The notes under the pieces were generated by a model. The model was not told where the DNA came from, searched no databases, and saw only the letters and a list, made by a program, of their open reading frames with translations. Positions 1 through 18,190 of a stretch of DNA of 64,000 nucleotides are shown here, piece after piece. The stretch is taken from positions 1 to 64,000 of the forward strand of contig JACYXH010000730.1 in NCBI GenBank assembly GCA_026745465.1, given 5' to 3'. Made by a program: the position numbers and the translations under genes. How positions within the stretch are numbered: position 1 is the stretch's first letter; each line of letters opens with the position of its first letter. The DNA comes from Lota lota. Taxonomy: Eukaryota > Chordata > Actinopteri > Gadiformes > Lotidae.

Positions 1-301
1 ATAATATGTGTATGTAGTGTAAAGATGCAGTTTATACATTTTTCTAGGGTTCAATGTTTTGACTGGGACAGCCACTCACACACACATGGGATTTGCTATG
101 AACTTTAATTATGTAAAAGTCAAGGCACACTAGTCCACTATAGTACCTATCATACGACATTATTTAGTCTTTCTATGTTAATGTTTGTAGAGTAGATGGC
201 ATGTGAAAAAGGACAGGAATAAGAAGTATGCAAGACAACAGTACTAGTGATGATGAGATGAAGATGGTTCAGCAGCTAATCATGTCTTGTTCTCCCGTCA
301 G
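1..301 (+). other. Intron before the B30.2 exon of an upstream NLR gene
   Basis: This stretch matches the intron that precedes the B30.2 exon in genes A, B and C (about 17114-17414, 40070-40371, 55530-55834). It ends in the same acceptor (ctcccgtcag). The earlier exons of this gene lie before the window. Confidence 0.75.
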
Positions 302-853
302 ATGCCTGTGAACTCACACTGGACCCAAACACAGCCCACAGAGGACTCTCTCTGTCTGAGGACAACAGAAAGGTGACGCGGGTTAGAGAGCAGTCGTATC
401 CTGATCACCCAGAGAGATTTGAACTACTGGTACCAGGTGTTGTGTAGAGAGGGTTTGACTGGCCGCTGTTACTAGGAGGTATAGGGGAAAGGACATGTTT
501 CTATAGGAGTGACATACAGAGGAATCACAAGGAGAGGAGGGGGTGATGACAGCAGGCTTGGAGGGAACAACAAGTCCTGGAGTCTTGATTGTGATGATGG
601 TGGTTACACTGCCCGGTACAACGATAGTAGAACAGCCATACGTCCCCCCCCCCCTCGCTCTAACAGAGTAGGAGTGTATCTGGACCGGCCTGCTGGCACT
701 CTGTCCTTCTACAGAGTGTCCCCAGATGTAGGAGGGTCCTCAGACACACTGACACACATCCACACCTTCCAGTCCACCTTCACCCAGGAGGACCTCCTCC
801 CTGGGTTTTGGTTATGGAGTTATGGTGCCTCAGTGTCTCTCTGTCGGTTGTAG
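302..853 (+). pseudogene. Broken PRY-SPRY (B30.2) last exon of an upstream NLR gene
   Basis: The exon is homologous to the intact 554-nt B30.2 exons at 17415, 40372 and 55835 and ends at the same stop codon (851-853). Compared with them it lacks one codon near 391 and has one extra base near 420-421 (tttgaactac where gene C has tttaactac), which shifts the frame. In the family frame there are also two stop codons, TAG at 473-475 (normally TGG) and TAG at 482-484 (normally GAG). The second half (509-853) is still open and keeps the LDRPAGTLSFYRV core, so decay looks recent. The rest of the gene is outside the window, so I cannot tell whether the whole gene is dead or only its B30.2 domain is lost. 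Confidence 0.85.
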
Positions 854-1733
854 CAACACACAATCTGACACACGCTAATAAACACACACACACACACACA
901 CCTATATGAATACACAAACACATGAACACACACTGTTTTGTTGATGTAAATACATGTACTCAACTATACTCCAAATGCTACATTTTATTGGGCTTCTGAA
1001 AAGTTGATCTTGATAAACCATGAAAGGAAGAGACTTAAGATCTTCCATAGGGTTAACTAAGCAGGTTTTACAAAGACTATATTTCTAATGTCAAATGGAT
1101 TTTGAATATTGATTGATCGTAAATCAAAACTTGTTTAATCTACAATATTTTGTATATTTTCAGACATTAACCGTTTCATACTAAAGGGCTCTGATATCAG
1201 TTTGTATTTTGATAAGCCTAACATGGAACCTGATTTAAAGCAGATTTAATATTATATTCATAATGCAAGCGGTCTATGAAAAGCTATTGATCATGTTGTG
1301 AATGACTTTAAACTGAATATTGATTCCTTGTGTTCTGTTGGGAACAACACAGCAGCAGAACATGTTCAGTTATTAAAGATATGTGCACACCTGTTTGATT
1401 AGTAATGTCTGCTGCTTCTATTGTTTTAGTCCTTGTGTTTATTGTGTCCATGTAAGGGACTATTTCTCTGTTGTATTGGTGAATAAAGCATAATGCTAAT
1501 AAACAACTCAGTGGATCAACTGAATGTTCTCGTGTGTTCAGGATCACTTTCACCTTTAAGGTTGGGGGTTCACTAAATAAAAAGCACAACAGAGGCTTCG
1601 TCTACACCAACATTAAGAATCAGGATACCAGCGAGTGCATTTCCATATCCCGACTTGTATGCCCAATGAGTGACAGAATATGGAGAGAACTATAAACAGC
1701 CCGACAGTAAACGGATCCCAGCTATTGGCGTTC
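854..1733 (+). other. 3'UTR and conserved downstream block of the upstream NLR gene
   Basis: This is near-identical to the sequence after the stop codons of genes A, B and C. It begins with a short (AC)n tract and contains two poly(A) signals. An antisense open frame at 1308-1589 is retained in all four copies but looks like a by-product of recent duplication. Confidence 0.75.
1482..1503 (+). promoter_or_regulatory. Paired poly(A) signals, upstream NLR gene
   Basis: AATAAA occurs at 1482-1487 and 1498-1503, about 630 bases after the stop codon. The same pair is present after genes A, B and C, which supports its use as the 3' end of the transcripts. Confidence 0.55.
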
Positions 1734-1945
1734 CTCCAGAGATGAGCCCTGCAGGCTGGTTGATACACCACCTACCCCGTGGCGTCTAATAGGACCCTGA
1801 GCATACATGTTGAAACACACAGAGCTCTGTGTTTGAGGCGCTGGTGCTGAGCTGAAGAAGAAGGAACCTCTGCTTCTTTGCCTGGGTGCGCGTGTGAGAG
1901 GGCCCATGCAGGCCACCGTACCACAGAATTAGACCAGTGTCGGCC
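1734..1945 (+). repeat. Downstream block of the NLR duplicon
   Basis: A copy of this sequence also stands at 41804-42005 and 57266-57477, and part of it at 30549-30664. It links the NLR 3' end to the 46-bp minisatellite in the first and last copies. No gene is seen in it. Confidence 0.7.
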
Positions 1946-3128
1946 AGTAAGGAAAGGTACAAAGACCCTTAGTAGGCCCCTGGTCTCCCATAGTAAGGAA
2001 AGGTACAAAGACCCTTAGTAGGCCCCTGGTCTCCCATAGTAAGGAAAGGTACAAAGACCCTTAATAGGCCCCTGGTCTCCCACAGTAAGGAAAGGTACAA
2101 TACCCTTAGTAGGCCCCTGGTCTCCCATAGTAAGGAAAGATATAAAGACCCTTAGTAGGCCCCTGGTCTCCCATAGTAAGGAAATATATAAAGACCCTTA
2201 GTAGGCCCCTGGTCTCCCATAGTAAGGAAAGGTACAAAGACCCTTAATAGGCCCCTGGTCTCCCACAGTAAGGAAAGGTACAATACCCTTAGTAGGCCCC
2301 TGGTCTCCCATAGTAAGGAAAGATATAAAGACCCTTAGTAGGCCCCTGGTCTCCCATAGTAAGGAAAGATATAAAGACCCTTAGTAGGCCCCTGGTCTCC
2401 CATAGTAAGGAAAGATATAAAGACCCTTAGTAGGCCCCTGGTCTCCCATATTAAGGAAAGATATAAAGACCCTTAGTAGGCCCCTGGTCTCCCATAGTAA
2501 GGAAAGATATAAATACCCTTAGTAGGCCCCTGGTCTCCCATAGTAAGGAAAGATATAAATACCCTTAGTAGGCCCCTGGTCTCCCATATTAAGGAAAGGT
2601 ACAAAGACCCTTAGTAGGCCCCTGGTCTCCCATAGTAAGGAAAGATATAAAGACCCTTAGTAGGCCCCTGGTCTCCCATATTAAGGAAAGATATAAAGAC
2701 CCTTAGTAGGCCCCTGGTCTCCCATAGTAAGGAAAGATATAAATACCCTTAGTAGGCCCCTGGTCTCCCATAGTAAGGAAAGATATAAAGACCCTTAGTA
2801 GGCCCCTGGTCTCCCATAGTAACCAAAGGTACATAGACCCTTAGTAGGCCCCTGGTCTACCACAGTAAGGAAAGATATAAAGACCCTTAGTAGGCCCCTG
2901 GTCTCCCATAGTAAGGAAAGATATAAAGACCCTTAGTAGGCCCCTGGTCTCCCATATTAAGGAAAGATAAAAAAAAAACCTTAGTAGGCCCCTGGTCTCC
3001 CATAGTAAGGAAAGATATAAAGACCCTTAGTAGGCCCCTGGTCTCCCATAGTAAGGAAAGATATAAAGACCCTTAGAAGGCCCCTGGTCTCCCATAGCAA
3101 GGAAAGATATAAAGACCCTTAGTAGGCC
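1946..3128 (+). repeat. 46-bp minisatellite, about 26 copies
   Basis: The tandem unit of about 46 bp starts agtaaggaaag and ends gtctcccat. Two main unit types alternate, with ggtacaaag or gatataaag in the same place. A four-unit pattern with cttaatagg followed by tacaataccc recurs about 183 bp apart (2061 and 2244), which indicates segmental expansion. A sister array lies at 57478-58798. There are no variable spacers, so it is not a CRISPR array. Confidence 0.95.
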
Positions 3129-3704
3129 TTCATGCTGGAACATACAGAGACTTTCCTGGTAATGTGGAAACATCATCAATTATTTGATCTGCTTTATTAA
3201 TTTGATCACAATGTTGCTATTTTTATCTAAATAGTTGTAATACTAAATAATGCTAACACAAGCGCTTTAATAAAAGTATGTCATATAATATATCAATCAC
3301 AAATGATTTAAAAACATGATTTCCAATATTATTTCCGTCTCAGCCAACAGGGGGTGCTGCAGCACCCTCATACTTCCAGCGCCTATGTGTATCTGTATTC
3401 ACTGTAAGTAGCTTTGGATGAACGCGTGTGATAAATGACTCGATAGTAAGATATGAGGCTGTTGATCAGAGCCATGTTTTAGTACTCTGTTATTGCATGT
3501 GGAGCCACTAGGGGGCGGTGAATCCACCTCGGTGCGGTTCACCTTCTGGCCAACATGATTAGCGGGAAGGAGACACAGGTGTGTGTGTGGTGGAGGTGTT
3601 AGGGTTAGCGATGCCGGGGGCGTGTGACCCCGGGGAACCGAACAAGAGCACACAGCACAGAGCAGGAGCTATGAAGTGCAGAGAACAAACCCTGAAGAGA
3701 CACC
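3129..3704 (+). other. Non-coding leader of the hAT-derived block
   Basis: This is AT-rich sequence followed by a short GC-richer part (3480-3610). It is repeated at 58799-59371 ahead of the second hAT copy, and a diverged relative of the 3495-3610 part stands at 42137-42235. I see no intact gene here. Confidence 0.5.
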
Positions 3705-4661
3705 ATGGACAAAACATTTAACAGGGATGAAAAGAAAGGCGCAGAGAGAGACGGAGATAATGAGACAAATCTAAGTGTCCCGAAAGCTAAGACGAGGACA
3801 TATGACGAAGCGTATGTAGCGCTTGGCTTCACTGTGGCCCCGGTGGGAGACGAGGAAAGAGCGCTATGTTTACTGAGTCTAAAGATGTTGGCAGCGGACA
3901 GCATGAAGCCCAATAAATGAAGGCGTCCCTTGAAGACATTACACCCCAATCACGCTGATAAGCCGCTTGAGCTTTTTCTTCTCAGCGAAAACGTGCCGAA
4001 TATTGCCAACAATCGTCCCGCTTTGTGAACGCTACTTGAGTAAACCAGCGAGCACTGTTCTCATCATATAAGGTGGCGTACCAAATTGCTCAGTGTAAAA
4101 AAACCACTCCATAGCAGAGGAGCTGATACTGCCTGCAGCATTAGACATGGTCTCTGTCATGCTGGAGGACGCAAGTGCTGCAAAAATAATAAAAACTATC
4201 CCTCTGTCCAATGACACTGTCGCCAGACGTATAAATGACATTGCTGACGATCTTAAAGAACAGCTGGTAGATAAACTCAAAAGACAAACGTTTTGCCTTA
4301 CAGTTCGATGAAGCGACTGACAGCAACAAAGACCGTTTATCGCTTATGTACGTTTTGGCATGACAAACTCCCTGTGTGAGGATCTACTCTTTTGTAAATA
4401 TGTCAGAGACAGAGCCACAGCTGAAGAGCTATTCAAAGTGCTGGACTGCTTCCTGACTGAGAATGGGCTAAAGTGGGAGAACTGCATTGATGTTTGCAGT
4501 GGTGGTGCACAGACCATGGCAGGGATGAGAAAAGGACTTGGGGCACTCATCAAGAAGGCCTCACCTAATGCTGAGTGGACACACTGTGTTATACACAGAA
4601 GCACTGGCATCAAGGCACCTTTCCTCTGAATTAAGTCAGCTTATGACTGATATTGTTAAAT
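3705..4661 (+). pseudogene. Decayed hAT-type transposase with BED finger
   Basis: Broken frames along the plus strand follow the order of ZBED/FAM200-like hAT transposases. A BED-finger region (3795-3960) lacks one zinc-ligand cysteine (LCLLS in place of a C-x2-C). It is followed by an AEEL-like start of the catalytic part (about 4105), a SNDTVARRI block (4218-4245), the catalytic strand with DEATDS (about 4310), and the segment 4360-4629 with WENC, GAQTMAG and THCVIHR. It ends in a frame-shifted continuation to about 4661. Several stop codons and frameshifts break it and the C-terminal dimerisation part is missing. Known function of the family is cut-and-paste transposition; this copy cannot encode a working enzyme. 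A shorter sister copy lies at 59372-59876. Confidence 0.8.
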
Positions 4662-4891
4662 GTCAAATAAGGATTGATTTTTTTTCAGGCTAATTGATGA
4701 ACTTCAAGTCTTTTCTGTTACAGACTAAAAAACAATGTTAATAAAGTTATTCTTTGTTGTAAATTGATCTATATTTCTTTCTTTTTTCTTTTTTTCTTTT
4801 CTTTAATGTTAATAAGGATACAATGTTATGCAGAGGTGTACTTATAACAATTTTATAGACAAATGATACTATTTACATTCACGGCGGAGAG
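4662..4891 (+). other. AT-rich spacer with pyrimidine tract
   Basis: It holds a T/C-only run at about 4772-4805 and no recognisable gene. Confidence 0.4.
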
Positions 4892-5106
4892 TTGGGGGGC
4901 GCGAAATGTTTACTTCTTCCTGGGGGGGGGGGGGCGAAATGTTTACTTCTTCCTAGGGGGGGGGGGGGGCGAAATGTTTACTTCTTCCTAGGGGGGGGGG
5001 GGCGAAATGTTTACTTCTTCCTGGGGGGGGGGGGGGCGAAATGTTTACTTCTTCCTAGGGGGGGGGGGGGGCGAAATGTTTACTTCTTCCTGGGGGGGGG
5101 GGGGGC
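4892..5106 (+). repeat. Poly-G minisatellite, about 34-bp unit
   Basis: Six tandem units each consist of a run of 12-14 G followed by cgaaatgtttacttcttcct, with a first unit carrying only 6 G. G runs end at 4934, 4969, 5002, 5036, 5071 and 5105. The open frame through it (Gly-rich) is a repeat artefact. It has strong G-quadruplex potential on the plus strand. Confidence 0.95.
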
Positions 5107-5347
5107 GTAACAGAAACTAACTGAGAAGCATTGATATAATCTAATCTAACTGACTATGTTTGGGTGGGGTTGATATTGTAATGTTATCTAACTGAATGTA
5201 GGTTTGGGTGGGGTTGATATTATACTAGAAGGAGTGGATGTATAAGTATGATTTATTCATACTCGATGCATACACAAATTATTGATCTGCTGGAACAAGT
5301 GAATTTCCCCTGTGTGGGATTAATAACTTCTATCTGATCCTATCGGG
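5107..5347 (+). repeat. Degenerate repeat related to the 42460-42720 minisatellite
   Basis: It has a few units containing tttgggtggggttgatat, the motif that forms a longer array at 42460-42720. It ends in a short segment (gctggaacaagtgaatttcc) that also occurs at 7342 and 61357. Confidence 0.6.

Positions 5348-5398
<51 letters not shown>
5348..5398 (+). repeat. (TG)n microsatellite
   Basis: A pure TG dinucleotide run of about 50 bp. It opens the first copy of the spacer duplicon; equivalent runs open the copies at 7399 and 61437. Confidence 0.95.
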
Positions 5399-5399
<1 letters not shown>

Positions 5400-6440
5400 T
5401 ACAGGTAAACCAGTAATCCTCTGTACTTAGTTAATGATTGATTATTTTAATGACAGCTCTTACTCAGGTCCAGGTCTGTGTCCTGGTTTGATCCCAGGTG
5501 TTTCTGACAGCGTGGACACGCTTCAAAAGATCTCTTTACTTATGTTGGTTTGGTTTGTTGTCTTGTCTGTTTCCTAACTCTGAAAAAGCTTTAGTCTTTT
5601 AATTGTCCTTCAAAGTAAAAGTGTTTCCATAGCATTTCTTCTAGTTGTATTTTGATACGTTGGGAGTCACATGATCTCACCGCAGACGATACAAAGTACA
5701 GCAGAACTTTCTAGCCTTGAAGTAACTTTAGTTCCACTGTTTTCACCTCGAACATCATTACTGGGACCTGGTGGTTTTATAGCTTTATATGGACTTCATT
5801 AAACCATTGCTCTGTCTTATCTTATCACTTCATCGGTTAAGGTTGTGTTCTGGTGGAGGCCCAGCCCTGACGGAGACCCAAAGGTCTCATCATAAAGGTG
5901 TGATACGTAGTTAGCTGTTGGTCAAAGTCTCCTTCCTCATCCTCAGTCTTCCACACTGAGGAGAAGCTCAGCCTTTACTCTCAGAACCTTTAGAACCGTG
6001 TTAATGTTCTGTCTCGGTTCTAAACACTTACTTTGTGTTTTCCTTTTGTGCTTTTCTATTTCCATTCCACACGGGGCCGCACACGTTTCCATCACGGAGA
6101 AGATAAGGTACAGCTCGCTAAATGTCATGTTTTCAGTAGATTATTGGTCATTCTCACTGTATTGATTTATTCTAAATGAATCTGTTTCCAGTCCAAGTTC
6201 AGTGTTTCCAGGTTCCTGCTGTAAAAGAGACGTTGATCTCAGAGAGAGAACCTGTTTGAATAAAGGAATATGGGTCAGAACATCAGTAACTAGTTTCACC
6301 GTGTTGAGGGCGTTTTTATATGGAACCTCTGGTCCAGGAACCGGACAGAACTCACACTGGGTTCCAATGGAGAACCATTTGGATTCAAACATTCACTGTT
6401 TTGTGCTGTAAGGATGAGTTTTAACCATCTGATGGACTGT
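5399..6440 (+). repeat. Spacer duplicon, copy 1
   Basis: This non-coding block is repeated at 7483-8597 (internally rearranged) and 61536-62583. Its first 190 bp also occur inverted at 43779-43972. It always leads into the 58-bp minisatellite. Small open frames conserved among the copies (for example 6141-6392 on the minus strand) have no recognisable product. A 5' non-coding exon of the following NLR gene could lie here, but I cannot place one. Confidence 0.75.
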
Positions 6441-6443
6441 ATG

Positions 6444-6950
6444 AGTCTGTGCTGTAGTGAGGTCAGTTTGATTGTGTTGTGGGCTTTTATTGTGGAGGTT
6501 CAGTCTGTGCTGTAGTGATGTCAGTTTGGTTGTGTTGTGGGCTTTTATTGTGGAGGTTAAGTTTGTATTGTAGTGAGGTCAGTTCGGTTGTGTTGTGGAC
6601 TTTTATTGTGGAGGTTCAGTCTGTGCTGCAGTGACGTCAGTTTGGTTGTGTTGTGGACTTTTATTGTGGAGGTTCAGTCTGTGCTGCAGTGAGGTCAGTT
6701 TGGTTGTGTTGTGGGCTTTTAATGTGGAGGTTCAGTCTGTACTGTAGAGAGGTCAGTTTGGTTGTGTTGTGGACTTTTATTGTGGAGGTTCAGTCTGTAA
6801 TGTAGTGAGGTCAGTTTGGTTGTGTTGTGGACTTTTATTGTGGAGGTTCAGTCTGTAATGTAGTGAGGTCAGTTTGGTTGTGTTGTGGACTTTTATCGTG
6901 GAGGTTCAGTCTGAAATGTAGTGAGGTCAGTTTGTGTTGTGGGCTTTTAT
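6444..6950 (+). repeat. 58-bp minisatellite, about 9 copies
   Basis: The unit is about 58 bp and starts gtctgtactgtagtgaggtc. The same family stands at 8598, 44671 and 62584. The last unit is truncated. Confidence 0.95.
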
Positions 6951-7030
6951 TTGGCCCCCCATTGATCATCTGTCATTACCTCTCCATGGCATTTCTCACA
7001 GAACCCCCTAACACGAGCTATTATTATCTT

Positions 7031-7222
7031 ACATTATATTCATACTGACTAAGTATCCTGTGTAATTATATTCATACTGAGCTAGTATCCTGTGTAATTA
7101 TATTCATACTGACTAAGTATTCTGTGTAATTATATTTATACTGACTAAGTATCCTGTGTAATTATATTCATACTGAGCCAGTATCCTGTGTAATTATATT
7201 CATACTGACTAAGTATCCTGTG
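7031..7222 (+). repeat. 32-bp minisatellite, about 6 copies
   Basis: Units of about 32 bp contain agtatcctgtgtaattata and alternate between ctgactaagt and ctgagctagt starts. Longer arrays of the same unit are at 42851-43090 and 59881-61234. Confidence 0.9.
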
Positions 7223-7396
7223 AAAGGTGTAGTCAGTGTGCATCGTTTTTATCTTTATTTTATTCTTTAATTTATTTAGTATTTATTTTATTTAGTATTT
7301 GTATTTATCACTTAATCTCTTTTGCTCTACTTTTGAGTCTTGATCTGCTGGAACAAGAGAATTTCCCCTGTGTGGGATTAATAATGTTTATCTGAT

Positions 7397-7398
<2 letters not shown>
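7223..7398 (+). repeat. AT-rich segment before (TG)n, shared with 61235-61436
   Basis: It joins the 32-bp minisatellite to the (TG)n run and is nearly identical at 61235-61436. It ends with gaatttcccctg, a motif resembling the 3' tail of common fish interspersed repeats. This identity is an inference. Confidence 0.5.
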
Positions 7399-7473
<75 letters not shown>

Positions 7474-7482
7474 GTGTGTGTG
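7399..7482 (+). repeat. (TG)n microsatellite
   Basis: A TG run of about 84 bp with one CG interruption near 7469. Confidence 0.95.
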
Positions 7483-8597
7483 GAGTACAGGTAAACCAGT
7501 AATCCTCTGTAGTTAGTTAATGATTAATGTTAGTTAATGAATGTCCAGGTCTGTGTCCTGGTTTGATCCAAGGTCAAAACTTCTTATCAACTAAAAGTGA
7601 GGGTCAGAGAGAGGGATCTGACAGGGAGGGGTGTGAGGGCAGGGAGGGGGATTAATAACAGAATGAAGGTAAATACACACAGACCAACTAAAAGTGGGGT
7701 CAGAGACCGGGTTCTTGGGGTTCTTGGGGTTCTTGGGCTGTAAGACAAAAGGAGGGCCACTTGATGCTAACACCGGTCCCTCGGTTGCTCTGTTGATCAA
7801 CTGCTTTAAGAACAAAAGGAGGTTAGAGACGTCTGGCAGGGAGGAGGAGGAGGAGAACAGGATGAAGGTGAATATACATATAAACTTAGACTGGGATTCA
7901 GAGAAAGGGATCTGGCAGGGAGGGGTGGAACAGCATGAGGCGAAACCACATGTAACTGGTTAAAGATTAACACATTCCTCAACTAAATTAATCAGTTATG
8001 GTTCTGGTGGAGGCCCAGCCGTGACGGGGACATTTGGAACCATCACAAAGGATTTAGACGTAGTTAGCTGTTGGTCAAAGTCTCCTTCCTCATCCTCAGT
8101 CTTCCACACTGAGGAGAAGCTCAGTCTTTACTCTCAGAACCTTTAGAACCGTGTTAATGTTCTGTCTCGGTTCTAAACACTTCCTTTGTGTTTTCCTTTT
8201 GTGCTTTTCTATTTTCATTCCACACGGGGCCGCACACGTTTCCATCACGGAGAAGATAAGGTACAGCTCGCTAAATGTCATGTTTTCAGTAGATTATTGG
8301 TCATTCTCACTGTATTGATTTATTCTAAATGAATCTGTTTCCAGTCCAAGTTCAGTGTTTCCAGGTTCCTGCTGTAAAAGAGACGTTGATCTCAGAGAGA
8401 GAACCTGTTTGAATAAAGGAATATGGGTCAGAACATCAGTAACTAGTTTCACCGTGTTGAGGGCGTTTTTATATGGAACCTCTGGTCCAGGAACCGGACA
8501 GAACTCACACTGGGTTCCAATGGAGAACCATTTGGATTTAAACATTCACTGTTTTGTGCTGAAAGGACGAGTTTGAACCATCTGATGGACTGTATGA
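7483..8597 (+). repeat. Spacer duplicon, copy 2 (rearranged)
   Basis: The ends match copy 1, but 7565-7975 is replaced by a different sequence. That sequence has purine-rich partial repeats (agggatct plus gcagggagggg at 7611 and 7907) and three tandem ggttcttg units at 7710-7736. From about 7985 to 8597 it again follows copy 1 closely. Confidence 0.7.
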
Positions 8598-9030
8598 GTC
8601 TGTGCTGTAGTGAGGTCAGTTTGGTTGTGTTGTGGGCTTTTATTGTGGAGGTTCAATCTGTACTGTAGTGAGGTCAGTTTGGTTGTGTTGTGGACTTTTA
8701 TTGTGGAGGTTCAGTCTGTGCTGTAGTGAGGTCAGTTTGGTTGTGTTGTGGTCTTTTATTGTGAAGGTTCAGTCTGTGCTGTAGTGAGGTCAGTTTGGTT
8801 GTGTTGTGGGCTTTTATTGTGGAGGTTAAGTCTGTACTGTAGTGAGGTCAGTTTGGTTGTGTTGTGGACCTTTATTGTGGAGGTTCAGTCTATACTGTAG
8901 TGAGGTCAGTTTGGTTGTGTTGTGTGCTTTTATTGTGGAGGTTCAGTCTGTGCTGTAGTGAGATCACTCTGGTTGTGTTGTGGGCTTTTATTGTGAAGGT
9001 TCAGTATGAACTGTAACGAGGTCTTTTTGG
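8598..9030 (+). repeat. 58-bp minisatellite, about 7 copies
   Basis: Same unit as 6444-6950. It stands directly upstream of gene A, ending about 260 bp before its first recognised exon; the arrays at 44671 and 62584 hold the same place upstream of gene C and of the predicted next gene. Confidence 0.95.
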
Positions 9031-9304
9031 TTCGTTTTATTATTATTATACTTTTATTATTGAGTTTTATTGGTAACATTAGTTACTTATTGAAGGTTGT
9101 ATAATGGTTTAGTATCCATATCTATATACTCTTGATGCTCTAGTGACTAGGATCTACTGGAAGAGATAGTTCAGTGTTTCAGAAGTTCAAAATGGAAATA
9201 AAGAATTGTCCTAATAATGATATGGATGTAATCTAGATATAGATAGTGATAATGTCCACAGAAACAATATGGCATTGTGTTTGTCTCCAGGTCTCCAGTC
9301 TACT

Positions 9305-17968
<8,664 letters not shown>

Positions 17969-18190
17969 CAACACACAATCACACACACATTAATACACAC
18001 ATTACACACACACACCTAAATGAATATACACACACACACATGAACACACACTGTGTTTTGTTGATGTAAATACATGTACTCAACTATACTCCAAATGCTA
18101 CATTTTATTAGGCTTCTGAAAAGTTGATCTTGATAAACCATGAAAGGAAGAGACTTAAGATCTTCCACAGGGTTAACTAAGCAGGTTTTA
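17969..18190 (+). other. Gene A 3'UTR, first part
   Basis: Matches the 3'UTRs of the other NLR copies until 18195, where an LTR element interrupts it. It resumes at 19755. Confidence 0.7.

Noticed and set aside
1946-3128. CRISPR-like array
   Set aside because: Units are contiguous 46-bp repeats without unique spacers, in a vertebrate genome with no cas genes nearby.
4892-5110. Gly-rich 72-codon frame
   Set aside because: It is created by the poly-G minisatellite and depends on G-run lengths.
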